The notes beneath the pieces were generated by a model that saw only the letters and a list, made by a program, of their open reading frames with translations, did not search any database and was not told the DNA's origin. A stretch of 64,000 bases of DNA. Origin: Bacteroidota bacterium (GTDB taxonomy: Bacteria; Bacteroidota; Bacteroidia; Sphingobacteriales; Sphingobacteriaceae). The position numbers were made by a program, and so were the translations under genes. Numbering within the stretch: position 1 is the stretch's first letter; each line of letters begins with the position of its first letter. Positions 1 to 7,272 of the stretch are shown here, in pieces. The DNA lies in NCBI GenBank assembly GCA_026224775.1, contig JAMFRP010000022.1:154363-218362 (forward strand), in the 5' to 3' direction.

Positions 1-2
1 TT

Positions 3-226
3 AGAAGCTGTCTAAAAACGATAAAACTATCGTCATTACTATAAAGGCGAAGCAATCGCATCTCCACCATGTCATTGCGAGTAGGACCACAAAGAGCCTG
101 TGCGGCGAAGCAAACTCGTCGCTTTCACCTGCATGCTACGAGTTTGCTTCGTCGTTCCTCCTCGCAATGACAAGGTGCTTTGTGTTTATACAAAACAAGA
201 TTCAATCGTTTTTATACAGACTCTTA
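3..226. repeat. MITE-like palindromic element, copy A
   Basis: The outer ends are imperfect inverted repeats: AGAAGCTGTCTAAAAACGAT at 3-22 and the reverse complement of AGAGTCTGTATAAAAACGAT near 204-226. Inside is a second palindrome (71-171) that begins GTCATTGCGAG and ends CTCGCAATGAC, with a nested GCGAAGCAAACTCG stem. No open reading frame lies inside. The element directly abuts the stop codon of the lyase gene at 227. It resembles the larger copy at 1333-1490, so it is probably a non-autonomous repeat. Confidence 0.7.
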
Positions 227-1327
227 CTATTTCCTTTTCACATTATTTAAGGCCAGTTGCCAGTTAAAATAATAAGGATCTTTAACCATAGTTCGCTTAA
301 TAACGGATACATAGTCAGGATTAAAATAAGCGGCTAATGATAATGTAGTTAAGCCACTTTCCGGGTTAAACAATGTACCCGCCTTGTATCCTTTCTCGTT
401 GTTTTTGGCACGCTGTAAATCAAACGGAACTGTACTGTTTACAAACTCGCCATGTGTTTTATCGCCCAGCATATAAGGGATCATAAAATCCACACATTTT
501 TTAATGGATGAGCCGTTAGGTGTTTGGTAGTTGAAATAATCCTTGCCCCTGGCTCTGTAAATAGCAATGCATGTTGTTAAAAGCGGTTCCAAATCATACG
601 TATGGTAATGGAAAGCGTCCCGCTCTACAAAGTCATGCGTGGTACCATCCGGATTCAGGTTTACGGCAAGCTGTTTTTCCAGTTCGGTGGTAATAAATCC
701 ATCATACTTTTTAGTATGAATGATATAAGCAATTAGTGTGATGATTTTTATCCGGTGCGAGTTCCAGTTATTTATAGCTGTACCTTTTCCCGGTTTTGCG
801 GAAACGCTGTTTACCTCAGCATCGGCAATACTTTCCAGCCAATTATCAATTGTTTTTTTGTTTTCGGCTGATGATTGATCCCGCACTAAATCATAGCCGG
901 TAATCATATCCTCCAGTTTGGTTTCATTTATCGGGTCGCCGGTTGCTTTATTGGTATTGCTCCAGGCTAAAAGAAATTCTGTAGCTTTATCAAGGTAAGT
1001 TTTATCGCTATAAAGCCTATAAACCAATGCAAGCGAGTAAACCTTATAAGCATCTTCAATGGCTTTGGTGCTGGCTATTTTTGCCGGGTTGCCTTCCAAC
1101 AAGCCTTGTGATTGTATTTCTGCTATCGGATCAGGTGTTTCTGTTAATGCCTTTTGCGCGCTGATCAAAAAAGGATGGAACACTTTTTTATAGGTAGATG
1201 GCGCCGAATTGTTGGTATCAATATTGTGCCGTAAGGCGGCAATTTCGACATTTGTCATACTAACAACCTGTGCATTTGCACAAGTATATGACACCAGTAA
1301 ACCGATAAAAACAATGAGTTTTTTCAT
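227..1327 (-). CDS. Alginate-lyase-fold family protein (exported)
   Basis: This 366-residue protein has a signal peptide ending near residue 19 (ANA before Gln) and an all-helical alginate lyase superfamily body. An Asn-Asn-Trp-Asn-Ser-His motif at about 186-191 corresponds to the Asn/His catalytic motif of PL5-like lyases. A HYHTYDLEPLL-type segment follows near 240. The family cleaves uronic acid polymers by beta-elimination in the periplasm or at the surface. The gene lies downstream of uxuA on the same strand. Repeat elements fill both flanking gaps. The exact substrate cannot be read from sequence; glucuronan, alginate or another uronate polymer all fit. Confidence 0.75.
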   Translation of the reverse strand: MKKLIVFIGLLVSYTCANAQVVSMTNVEIAALRHNIDTNNSAPSTYKKVFHPFLISAQKALTETPDPIAEIQSQGLLEGNPAKIASTKAIEDAYKVYSLALVYRLYSDKTYLDKATEFLLAWSNTNKATGDPINETKLEDMITGYDLVRDQSSAENKKTIDNWLESIADAEVNSVSAKPGKGTAINNWNSHRIKIITLIAYIIHTKKYDGFITTELEKQLAVNLNPDGTTHDFVERDAFHYHTYDLEPLLTTCIAIYRARGKDYFNYQTPNGSSIKKCVDFMIPYMLGDKTHGEFVNSTVPFDLQRAKNNEKGYKAGTLFNPESGLTTLSLAAYFNPDYVSVIKRTMVKDPYYFNWQLALNNVKRK

Positions 1328-1332
1328 TTAAT

Positions 1333-1490
1333 AAACTGTTGAAAAATAATAAGACTATCTGTCATTGCTAGGAACGAGGCAATCGCAAACCTTGCAAATT
1401 CGCTTTGCCTATGTGCGATTGCTTCGTTCCTCGCAATGACATTTTGTTTTGTGTTTATATAAAAAATATTAAATCATTTTTAAACAGCTT
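1333..1490. repeat. MITE-like palindromic element, copy B
   Basis: This element fills the whole gap between the lyase start codon and the uxuA stop. Imperfect terminal inverted repeats lie at 1333-1350 (AAACTGTTGAAAAATAAT) and about 1472-1490 (AATCATTTTTAAACAGCTT). The inner palindrome (1361-1440) starts GTCATTGCTAGGAACGAGGC and ends in GCTTCGTTCCTCGCAATGAC. The ends match copy A, which supports one family. Confidence 0.75.
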
Positions 1491-2678
1491 CTAGTAATTG
1501 AAAGCTTTTTTTATTCCAAGTTCTAATCCACGTAATTCAGCCAAACCCCTTAAACGGCCAATAGCCGAATAACCGGGATTGGTTTTCTTCTGTAAATCAT
1601 CAAGCATTTTATGTCCGTGATCCGGGCGGAAAGGCATGGTGATATCTTTTCTTCCTACGCTTATCCGTTTTTGTTGTTCCTCCAGCAAAACCTTCATAAC
1701 CGAATACATATCCACATCTCCGGCTAAATGATCAGCCTCAAAAAAGTTACCGTATTCATCTCGTTTGGTGCTTCTTAGATGGATAAAATGAATCCGGTCT
1801 CCCAGGCGTTGAACCATACCGGGCAGATCATTATCCGCATTTACCCCGAATGAACCGGTGCAAAAAGTAAGGCCGTTACTGGGGCTATCCACCGCATTAT
1901 AAATATCCCTGATATCTTGTTCATTACTTACCACCCTTGGCAAGCCCAGGATAGGAAATGGTGGATCATCAGGATGTATGCACATCAATACACCGTTTTG
2001 TTCAGCAACAGGAATTATCTGTTTTAAAAACCAGCTTAGGCTGGCTTTCAAATCTTCAGGACCAATATTTTTATAACTATTGATCACCTGTAAAAATGAT
2101 TCCAATGTATAACCCTCTTCCGATCCGGGTAAGCCTGCAATAATATTTTTTACTAAATGTGCTTTAGCACCTTCACTCATACCCTCAAAAAACTCTTTTG
2201 CTCTTTGGATGACTTTATCGGTATAATCTTTCTCAGCGTTTTCTCTTTTCAGGATAAAAATATCAAATGCTGCAAAGGCAGCGGTATCAAATCTTAAAGC
2301 TGTTGAGCCGTCGGGCATCAGGTAATCAAGGTCGGTACGTGTCCAATCAAGCACGGGCATAAAGTTGTAGCAAACAATATGAATGCCGCATGCAGCCAGG
2401 TTGGTTAAAGATTGCTTATAATTATTGATATAGTGTTCGTAATTACCGGTGCGTTTTTTAATATCTTCATGCACAGGCACGCTCTCCACAACTGACCATG
2501 TCAGGCCAGCTTCTTCAATTATTGATTTTCTTTTTTGGATCTCCTCCACAGGCCATACTTCGCCGTTTGGTATATGGTGCAAAGCTGTTACCACGCCTGT
2601 TGCTCCGGCTTGTTTTACATCATATAATGAAACGGGATCATTTGGGCCATACCAGCGCCATGTTTGTTGTAAGCTCAT
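1491..2678 (-). CDS. uxuA: Mannonate dehydratase UxuA
   Basis: This 395-residue protein matches UxuA over its whole length. It converts D-mannonate to 2-keto-3-deoxygluconate in the cytoplasm (EC 4.2.1.8), a step of glucuronate breakdown. Visible family segments include the N-terminal [13 protein letters not shown], an [19 protein letters not shown] block and a C-terminal [12 protein letters not shown] block that holds metal-binding residues. It has no signal peptide. It sits in a uronate polymer locus, upstream of the lyase and downstream of the GH88 gene on the same strand. It should act on saturated glucuronate products, while the GH88 product enters by a different route whose genes are not in this window. 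Confidence 0.95.
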   Translation of the reverse strand: MSLQQTWRWYGPNDPVSLYDVKQAGATGVVTALHHIPNGEVWPVEEIQKRKSIIEEAGLTWSVVESVPVHEDIKKRTGNYEHYINNYKQSLTNLAACGIHIVCYNFMPVLDWTRTDLDYLMPDGSTALRFDTAAFAAFDIFILKRENAEKDYTDKVIQRAKEFFEGMSEGAKAHLVKNIIAGLPGSEEGYTLESFLQVINSYKNIGPEDLKASLSWFLKQIIPVAEQNGVLMCIHPDDPPFPILGLPRVVSNEQDIRDIYNAVDSPSNGLTFCTGSFGVNADNDLPGMVQRLGDRIHFIHLRSTKRDEYGNFFEADHLAGDVDMYSVMKVLLEEQQKRISVGRKDITMPFRPDHGHKMLDDLQKKTNPGYSAIGRLRGLAELRGLELGIKKAFNY

Positions 2679-2756
2679 TTATTTTATATTTTTTATTGAA
2701 GATAAAAGAAAACCTATTCTTGAACCTTCTTCTTTATTTTAATAATAGAACCATCT

Positions 2757-2836
2757 GTCATTGCGAGGAACGAAGCAATCGCGAACCTTGCATATTCGCT
2801 TTGCCTATGTGCGATTGCTTCGTTCCTCGCAATGAC
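2757..2836. repeat. Palindromic repeat, copy C
   Basis: The arms are GTCATTGCGAGGAACGAAGC at the left and its near-exact inverse at the right, with a short spacer. It is nearly identical to the core of copy B, including the CTTTGCCTATGTGCGATTG part, but lacks the right terminal inverted repeat. It ends three bases before the GH88 stop codon and could form a strong hairpin in the transcript between GH88 and uxuA. Confidence 0.85.
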
Positions 2837-2838
2837 AA

Positions 2839-4056
2839 TTAGTATTTAACCACACCTGCTGTATTAAGTACAGGTTTACCTTGCTTCAAATGCTTTTGGC
2901 GAAGCAATGCTTCCAGGTAATAATAGTCGGCATAAATAATAGGTACATCAATTTCGCTATTTCCCGGCTTATTCCCGGTGCTGTGTAATAATAAAAAGCC
3001 TTTATCTGCACCCAAAGGAGCCTGATAGTTATTGTTAAGGCTGTTTAATATTTTGTCGGCTGTTGCTTTATAAAGTTTACCATTTGTACTATAAGTACTC
3101 AACTCATATAACGCGGAAGCCATTATTGCTGCCGCAGATGCATCGCGCGGAACACTAGGGATAGCAGGATCATTGTAATCCCAATAAGGCACAAGATCTT
3201 TAGGCAGATCAGGGTTATTGAGAATGAATTTGGCTATATTTTCTGCCTGCGTTAAATAGACTTTATTACCTGTTTCGCGATAGCACATGGTAAATCCATA
3301 TAATCCCCACGCCTGTCCACGTGCCCATGCAGATTCATCGGCATAGCCTTGTGCTGTTTGCTTATGCAAAACCTTACCTGTTTCTGGATCATAATCAACT
3401 ACGTGGTATGAACTATAATCCGCACGATAATGGTTTTTCATGGTGGTATTGGCATGAGCAACCGCTATTTTATAAAAACTGGAATCGCCGCTTAGTTTTG
3501 TGGCCTCGAAAAGGAGTTCCAGGTTCATCATATTATCAATAATCACGGGATATTTCCATTTTCTATTATCCCAGGATTTGATGCTACCAACTATTGGGTT
3601 AAACCGTGTACTCAAAGTTTTAGCCGCTTCAATAATTACCTCTTTATAATGCTCATCGTGGGTAAGCCTGTAAGCATTACCAACGCTACAGTATACCTTA
3701 AAACCCACATCGTGCGAATGGGCATCTGTTTTTTCGGCTTCCATTGTATGTGTAAACACTTTGGCCTGATCCATCCATTTCGGGTCGCCGCTGTATTCGT
3801 ATAGTTGCCATAGGTTGCCCGGGAAAAAACCGGAACACCAATCATCCGGCGCTACCAGGATAAGGCTACCATCCGGGTTTAGTGAGCGAGGTGAAAACAC
3901 ATTAGCTTTTACCGATGATGCTTTTGTTTCGGCAGTACTTCGCAACAACGCATCTGTTTGCTTTTCGGCAAATAAAAATGGCTTGGCTGCCTGCTGGGCA
4001 ATTGAGGCCGTTGTGCATAAAGTTAAAAGTACACCGGCTATAGCTGTAAATTTCAT
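2839..4056 (-). CDS. Glycoside hydrolase family 88, unsaturated glucuronyl hydrolase
   Basis: This 405-residue exported protein has a signal peptide ending near residue 20. The GH88 alpha/alpha barrel is recognised from WCSGFFPG (73-80), the HDVGF segment with Asp116, and IDNMMNLELL with Asp174. These two Asp residues match the catalytic pair of bacterial unsaturated glucuronyl hydrolases. The enzyme hydrates and removes the 4,5-unsaturated uronic acid left at the non-reducing end by lyases. This fits with the two lyase-fold genes nearby. It follows the yhcH gene by 15 bp and is probably in one transcript with it. GH105 is the alternative family, but the length and motifs favour GH88. Confidence 0.9.
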   Translation of the reverse strand: MKFTAIAGVLLTLCTTASIAQQAAKPFLFAEKQTDALLRSTAETKASSVKANVFSPRSLNPDGSLILVAPDDWCSGFFPGNLWQLYEYSGDPKWMDQAKVFTHTMEAEKTDAHSHDVGFKVYCSVGNAYRLTHDEHYKEVIIEAAKTLSTRFNPIVGSIKSWDNRKWKYPVIIDNMMNLELLFEATKLSGDSSFYKIAVAHANTTMKNHYRADYSSYHVVDYDPETGKVLHKQTAQGYADESAWARGQAWGLYGFTMCYRETGNKVYLTQAENIAKFILNNPDLPKDLVPYWDYNDPAIPSVPRDASAAAIMASALYELSTYSTNGKLYKATADKILNSLNNNYQAPLGADKGFLLLHSTGNKPGNSEIDVPIIYADYYYLEALLRQKHLKQGKPVLNTAGVVKY

Positions 4057-4071
4057 ATCAGGAATTATAAT

Positions 4072-4680
4072 TTATTGAACCACTTTAATTTTTATAACAA
4101 GCTTTTTCACTTCGTCAAAACCATCTACCTTAATATTGGGGCGGTGTGCATCCTGCGGAAAAAACAAATAAAAAGTACCGGGTTTAGCAATATAATAAAT
4201 GCCATCGGCTGTATAATTCGCGGCATCCCTGGCTTCATTATAAGGAGTTACTACAGTTGCAGAACTTACCGGCGCTACCTCTATTTTTTCTTCGCCTTTA
4301 ATCACATATTGTAAATCGATGTACTTACGGTGCGATTCCCATTTTGCCTCATCAAGCGTTTTTGATGGCCCGTAAGTAATGGATGCATAAGCATTATCAC
4401 CATCAATAGGGTATTTACCTACCGATAAGGTATCCAGGTTATGATCCTTCAAAAACTGGAACACTTTATCCCAAACTGCTTTACTGGCGTGGTATTGTTT
4501 ATAAAATTCCTGCGCATCAACTGATGGGGCTACGGTTAATGAAATTCCATTAGCCCATTGTTTACTGTTAACCCATTCGCGGGCTGATTTTTCGTTGGTT
4601 TGTGCGTATGCGGCGTTTGTTGTCATTGTTGAAAAGGTAAAAGCAAGCAGCGATGCTGAAATAACAGTTAGTAATTTCAT
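4072..4680 (-). CDS. YhcH/YjgK/YiaL (DUF386) family protein with signal peptide
   Basis: This 202-residue protein has an N-terminal signal peptide (cleavage near 26, AYA before Gln) followed by a DUF386 cupin-like domain from about 55 to the end. Family marks are the ESHRKYIDLQYVIKGEE block and the FFPQDAHRPNI block with conserved His residues. E. coli YhcH and relatives are cytoplasmic and thought to act as sugar anomerases or isomerases, so export is a departure. It is first in the leftward group yhcH-GH88-uxuA-lyase. Three operator-like sites lie nearby. The exact reaction is unknown; an epimerising or anomerising role on periplasmic uronate products is inference. Confidence 0.85.
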   Translation of the reverse strand: MKLLTVISASLLAFTFSTMTTNAAYAQTNEKSAREWVNSKQWANGISLTVAPSVDAQEFYKQYHASKAVWDKVFQFLKDHNLDTLSVGKYPIDGDNAYASITYGPSKTLDEAKWESHRKYIDLQYVIKGEEKIEVAPVSSATVVTPYNEARDAANYTADGIYYIAKPGTFYLFFPQDAHRPNIKVDGFDEVKKLVIKIKVVQ

Positions 4681-4691
4681 GATTAAATGTA

Positions 4692-4703
4692 TTAATCGGT
4701 TAA
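4692..4703. promoter_or_regulatory. Candidate LacI-family operator near the yhcH start
   Basis: The sequence TTAATCGGTTAA is a 12-bp palindrome with one mismatched pair, centred on CG. It shares the core AANCGNTT with the sites at 4799 and 6146. It is only 11 bp upstream of the yhcH start codon, so a bound repressor would block early transcription. Assignment to the neighbouring regulator is inference. Confidence 0.35.
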
Positions 4704-4798
4704 TTGGTTTTTATAAAAACGGTGAATACTCCCGTTAATTTAATCCAATATTACAACCTATCTTTTTAATATAGATGAGATAGGCCACTATATTTCTA

Positions 4799-4812
4799 CG
4801 CAATCGTTTTAG
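4799..4812. promoter_or_regulatory. Candidate LacI-family operator, divergent region
   Basis: CGCAATCGTTTTAG matches the inverse of the site at 6146-6159 (CGAAATCGTTTTCG) at 12 of 14 positions, with the same central CG. It lies between the divergent yhcH and lacI-type genes. Confidence 0.45.
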
Positions 4813-5006
4813 TAAACATTAAATACGCGGTCAGATAATGGACGAAGCATCCTAAACCAGGCAGATGGTAATGAATAGTTATGATGCTGTAATATCCCCA
4901 TTCCTGAATTGAGATAAAATTCAGTATAAATTATAAATCTTTAGTTAACTTTTTATATATTGTACCCTATGCCAGGGTTCAATAATCTGCAGGCTATTGA
5001 TACGAT

Positions 5007-6044
5007 ATGAATTTTAACGCGGTAACAATAAGAGACATTGCAAAGGAACTAAATCTGTCTGTTTCAACAGTGTCGAAAGCATTACGCGATAGTTATGAGA
5101 TTAGTGAGAAAACCAAAAAGCTGGTTATAGAATGCGCGCGAAGAAATAATTATCGTCCAAATCCTATAGCACAAAGTTTAAAACAGGGTAATAGTAAGTC
5201 TATCGGTATAGTTGTTTCAACCATTGAGAATCAATTTTTTGCCCAGGTGATTAATGGTATTGAATCCGTAGCCCATAAAGAGGGCTATAACGTTATTATA
5301 ACCCAAACACATGAATCATATGATCTGGAAGTAAAGAATGTAAACCACCTTACGTCAAGGTCAATTGATGGTTTATTAATATCGCTCTCTACTGAAACGC
5401 CTGATGTTGAACATCTGAAAACACTACATGCCCAGGGCTTGCCAATGGTATTTTTTGACCGGGTAACTGAAGAAATAAATACCCATAAAGTAATTTCAGA
5501 TAACTATAAAGGTGCATATGATGCCACAAAGCATCTTATTGATTCAGGGTTCCGGCGAATAGCGCATATTACCAGCCCCCCTAATATTTCAATTACTAAA
5601 GAAAGGTTAGCTGGCTATAAGGCCGCCCTTGCCGATGCAGGCATTTTCACACCGGATTATTACATTAGCTATTGCCCACATGGCGGAAGAGATATTAGCG
5701 AAATTGAGAACGCGCTCAATTTTTTGCTGAATCTTGAAGATAAACCGGATGCTATATTTACAACTTCTGACAGGATTACTACCACAACTATATTCTTATT
5801 AAATAAACTAAAAGTAGCCATACCAGCAGATGTTGCTTTAGTTGGTTATACCAATACTACTCTTGCCGATGTTTTAAATCCTCCACTAAGCTCGGTTCAT
5901 CAACAAGGGTTTGAGATTGGACAAAAAGCAACTGAGATGTTGTTGAGCCTTATTAAAAGTAAATGGCCCGTTACGGAGTTTGAAACCGTTGTTTTACCAA
6001 CCCATTTATTTATACGCGAATCATCCACAAAACCAAAGAAATAA
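5007..6044 (+). CDS. LacI family transcriptional regulator
   Basis: This 345-residue protein has a LacI-type helix-turn-helix at about 6-30 (TIRDIAKELNLSVSTVSKALR), a hinge region near 45-60 and a periplasmic-binding-protein-like sugar domain to about 340. It should bind CG-centred palindromes and respond to a sugar or uronate ligand. It stands alone on the plus strand between the leftward yhcH-GH88-uxuA group and the rightward DUF4350-SusCD group. That position makes it the natural regulator of both. Three matching operator candidates (4692, 4799, 6146) support this. Most Bacteroidota SusCD loci use hybrid two-component or SARP-type regulators, so a LacI regulator is less common. Confidence 0.92.
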   Translation: MNFNAVTIRDIAKELNLSVSTVSKALRDSYEISEKTKKLVIECARRNNYRPNPIAQSLKQGNSKSIGIVVSTIENQFFAQVINGIESVAHKEGYNVIITQTHESYDLEVKNVNHLTSRSIDGLLISLSTETPDVEHLKTLHAQGLPMVFFDRVTEEINTHKVISDNYKGAYDATKHLIDSGFRRIAHITSPPNISITKERLAGYKAALADAGIFTPDYYISYCPHGGRDISEIENALNFLLNLEDKPDAIFTTSDRITTTTIFLLNKLKVAIPADVALVGYTNTTLADVLNPPLSSVHQQGFEIGQKATEMLLSLIKSKWPVTEFETVVLPTHLFIRESSTKPKK

Positions 6045-6145
6045 ACCGCTGTATTTGCCTATTAAATAGCCATACTTAGTGTTTTGAACTATGGTATTTT
6101 TATTAAAAATCAGCTTATTAATATTGTTCCTCAATATTATTTCTC

Positions 6146-6159
6146 CGAAAACGATTTCG
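6146..6159. promoter_or_regulatory. Candidate LacI-family operator upstream of the DUF4350/SusCD genes
   Basis: CGAAAACGATTTCG is a 14-bp palindrome with a single mismatched pair and central CG, typical of LacI-family operators. It lies 125 bp upstream of the next start codon, downstream of the regulator gene. Its inverse is 12/14 identical to the site at 4799-4812. Confidence 0.55.
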
Positions 6160-6283
6160 TAAATAAATAAGCCGAAGCACTATAAAACAGAGCTTAATAA
6201 CCTAATTTTGATTAGTGCAGATAGTGAAATACCAACTATTTTAATCCAATTATAAACCACTGCATTTATTAAATTATTATTAA

Positions 6284-7069
6284 ATGATACGCAAAATAAT
6301 TCTTTGTGCCTCCTTTGTGTTATTAGGCATTACCAATTCAGTATTTGCCCAAAAGGTAACACTTGATTATTTTTTTAACCACGAGGTACATACCGTTAAA
6401 GGAGTAACAACCCGGTATCATTATTTATGGACAGATAAAGCCAGCAGTGGATTCTCCATCTGGGGTGATATATTTAAAAGCCAGGGAGCAACTTTAGATA
6501 CCTTAGGCGTTGCTCCTACTGTTCAAAATTTAAAAGGATCGGCTATATACATTATTGTTGACCCCGATACTAAAAAGGAAAATCCAAACCCCAATTATAT
6601 AAATGCAGAAGATGCCGACCAAATTGCCCAATGGGTTAAAGCGGGAGGTGTGCTTGTTTTAATGGCTAATGATAGTGCGAATGTAGAGTTACCCCACTTT
6701 AACATACTTACCGCGCATTTTGGAATGCATTTTAATGATGACCTGCAAAACCATGTGATTGATGACAAGCATTTTGTCGATGGAACTGTGGTAATAGCTA
6801 ATAACCCAATATTTAAAACCGCAAAAAAGGTTTTTTTGAAAGATGTATGCAGTATTGGCCTTACCGGAAATGCTACACCGGCGTTACGTGCAACAAACGG
6901 AGCTGTTATAGCAGCAATCGTGCATTATGGTAAAGGAGTTGTATTTGCCGTAGGCGACCCGTGGTTTTATAATGAATATGTTAACGGACGCTTGCCTGCT
7001 GATTATGAAAATGATAAGGCCGCCAATGATCTTGCAAGCTGGCTATTGAGCCAGGCGACTAAAAAATAA
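6284..7069 (+). CDS. Exported DUF4350-like (glutamine amidotransferase-fold) protein
   Basis: This 261-residue protein has a signal peptide ending near residue 22 (VFA before Gln). The body resembles the DUF4350/GATase1-like fold. It includes YIIVDPDTKKENPNPNYI, a QIAQWVKAGGVLVLMANDSAN strand-helix block and a C-terminal GKGVVFAVGDPWFYNEYV block. Similar domains occur as C-terminal parts of GH105/GH88 unsaturated uronyl hydrolases in Bacteroidota, which fits the locus. No catalytic Cys triad is obvious, so a carbohydrate-binding or structural role is possible. It is first in the rightward group before SusC. The precise function is unknown. Confidence 0.65.
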   Translation: MIRKIILCASFVLLGITNSVFAQKVTLDYFFNHEVHTVKGVTTRYHYLWTDKASSGFSIWGDIFKSQGATLDTLGVAPTVQNLKGSAIYIIVDPDTKKENPNPNYINAEDADQIAQWVKAGGVLVLMANDSANVELPHFNILTAHFGMHFNDDLQNHVIDDKHFVDGTVVIANNPIFKTAKKVFLKDVCSIGLTGNATPALRATNGAVIAAIVHYGKGVVFAVGDPWFYNEYVNGRLPADYENDKAANDLASWLLSQATKK

Positions 7070-7133
7070 ATAATTGTAAACAGTAATTTAAAATTTAAAC
7101 GAATGTAAAAATCCAGTGCACATATAAAAAAAT

Positions 7134-7170
7134 AAAAACCGGCAGTGTTGCAACCACTCCGGCTTTTAAA
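7134..7170 (+). terminator. Imperfect hairpin after the DUF4350 gene
   Basis: The arms AAAACCGGCAGTG and CACTCCGGCTTTT pair with one bulge around a short loop. It lies between the DUF4350 gene and susC and may lower or end transcription there, or act as a leader structure for susC. Confidence 0.5.
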
Positions 7171-7272
7171 AGTCCCCCATTTCAGATTAGCTAAAAAATG
7201 AAACAACAGAAGTTGTACGGGGCTTTTTTTTGTCAAAAATATCGAAAAATATTCAACATTAACACAACTCGT

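Larger units (their letters stand above)
4681..5006. promoter_or_regulatory. Divergent intergenic region between yhcH and the lacI-type gene
   Basis: This 326-bp gene-free stretch lies between divergent genes and should hold both promoters. It contains two CG-centred LacI-type palindromes, listed separately. No RNA gene or repeat was seen. Confidence 0.55.

Noticed and set aside
1..2840. Repeats considered as a CRISPR array
   Set aside because: The copies are palindromic, lie singly in gene gaps and have no regular spacer pattern or cas genes.
2449..2842. Two overlapping plus-strand frames of about 100 codons between uxuA and GH88
   Set aside because: They cover the end of uxuA and the palindromic repeat, and the translation of the repeat part is low in complexity.
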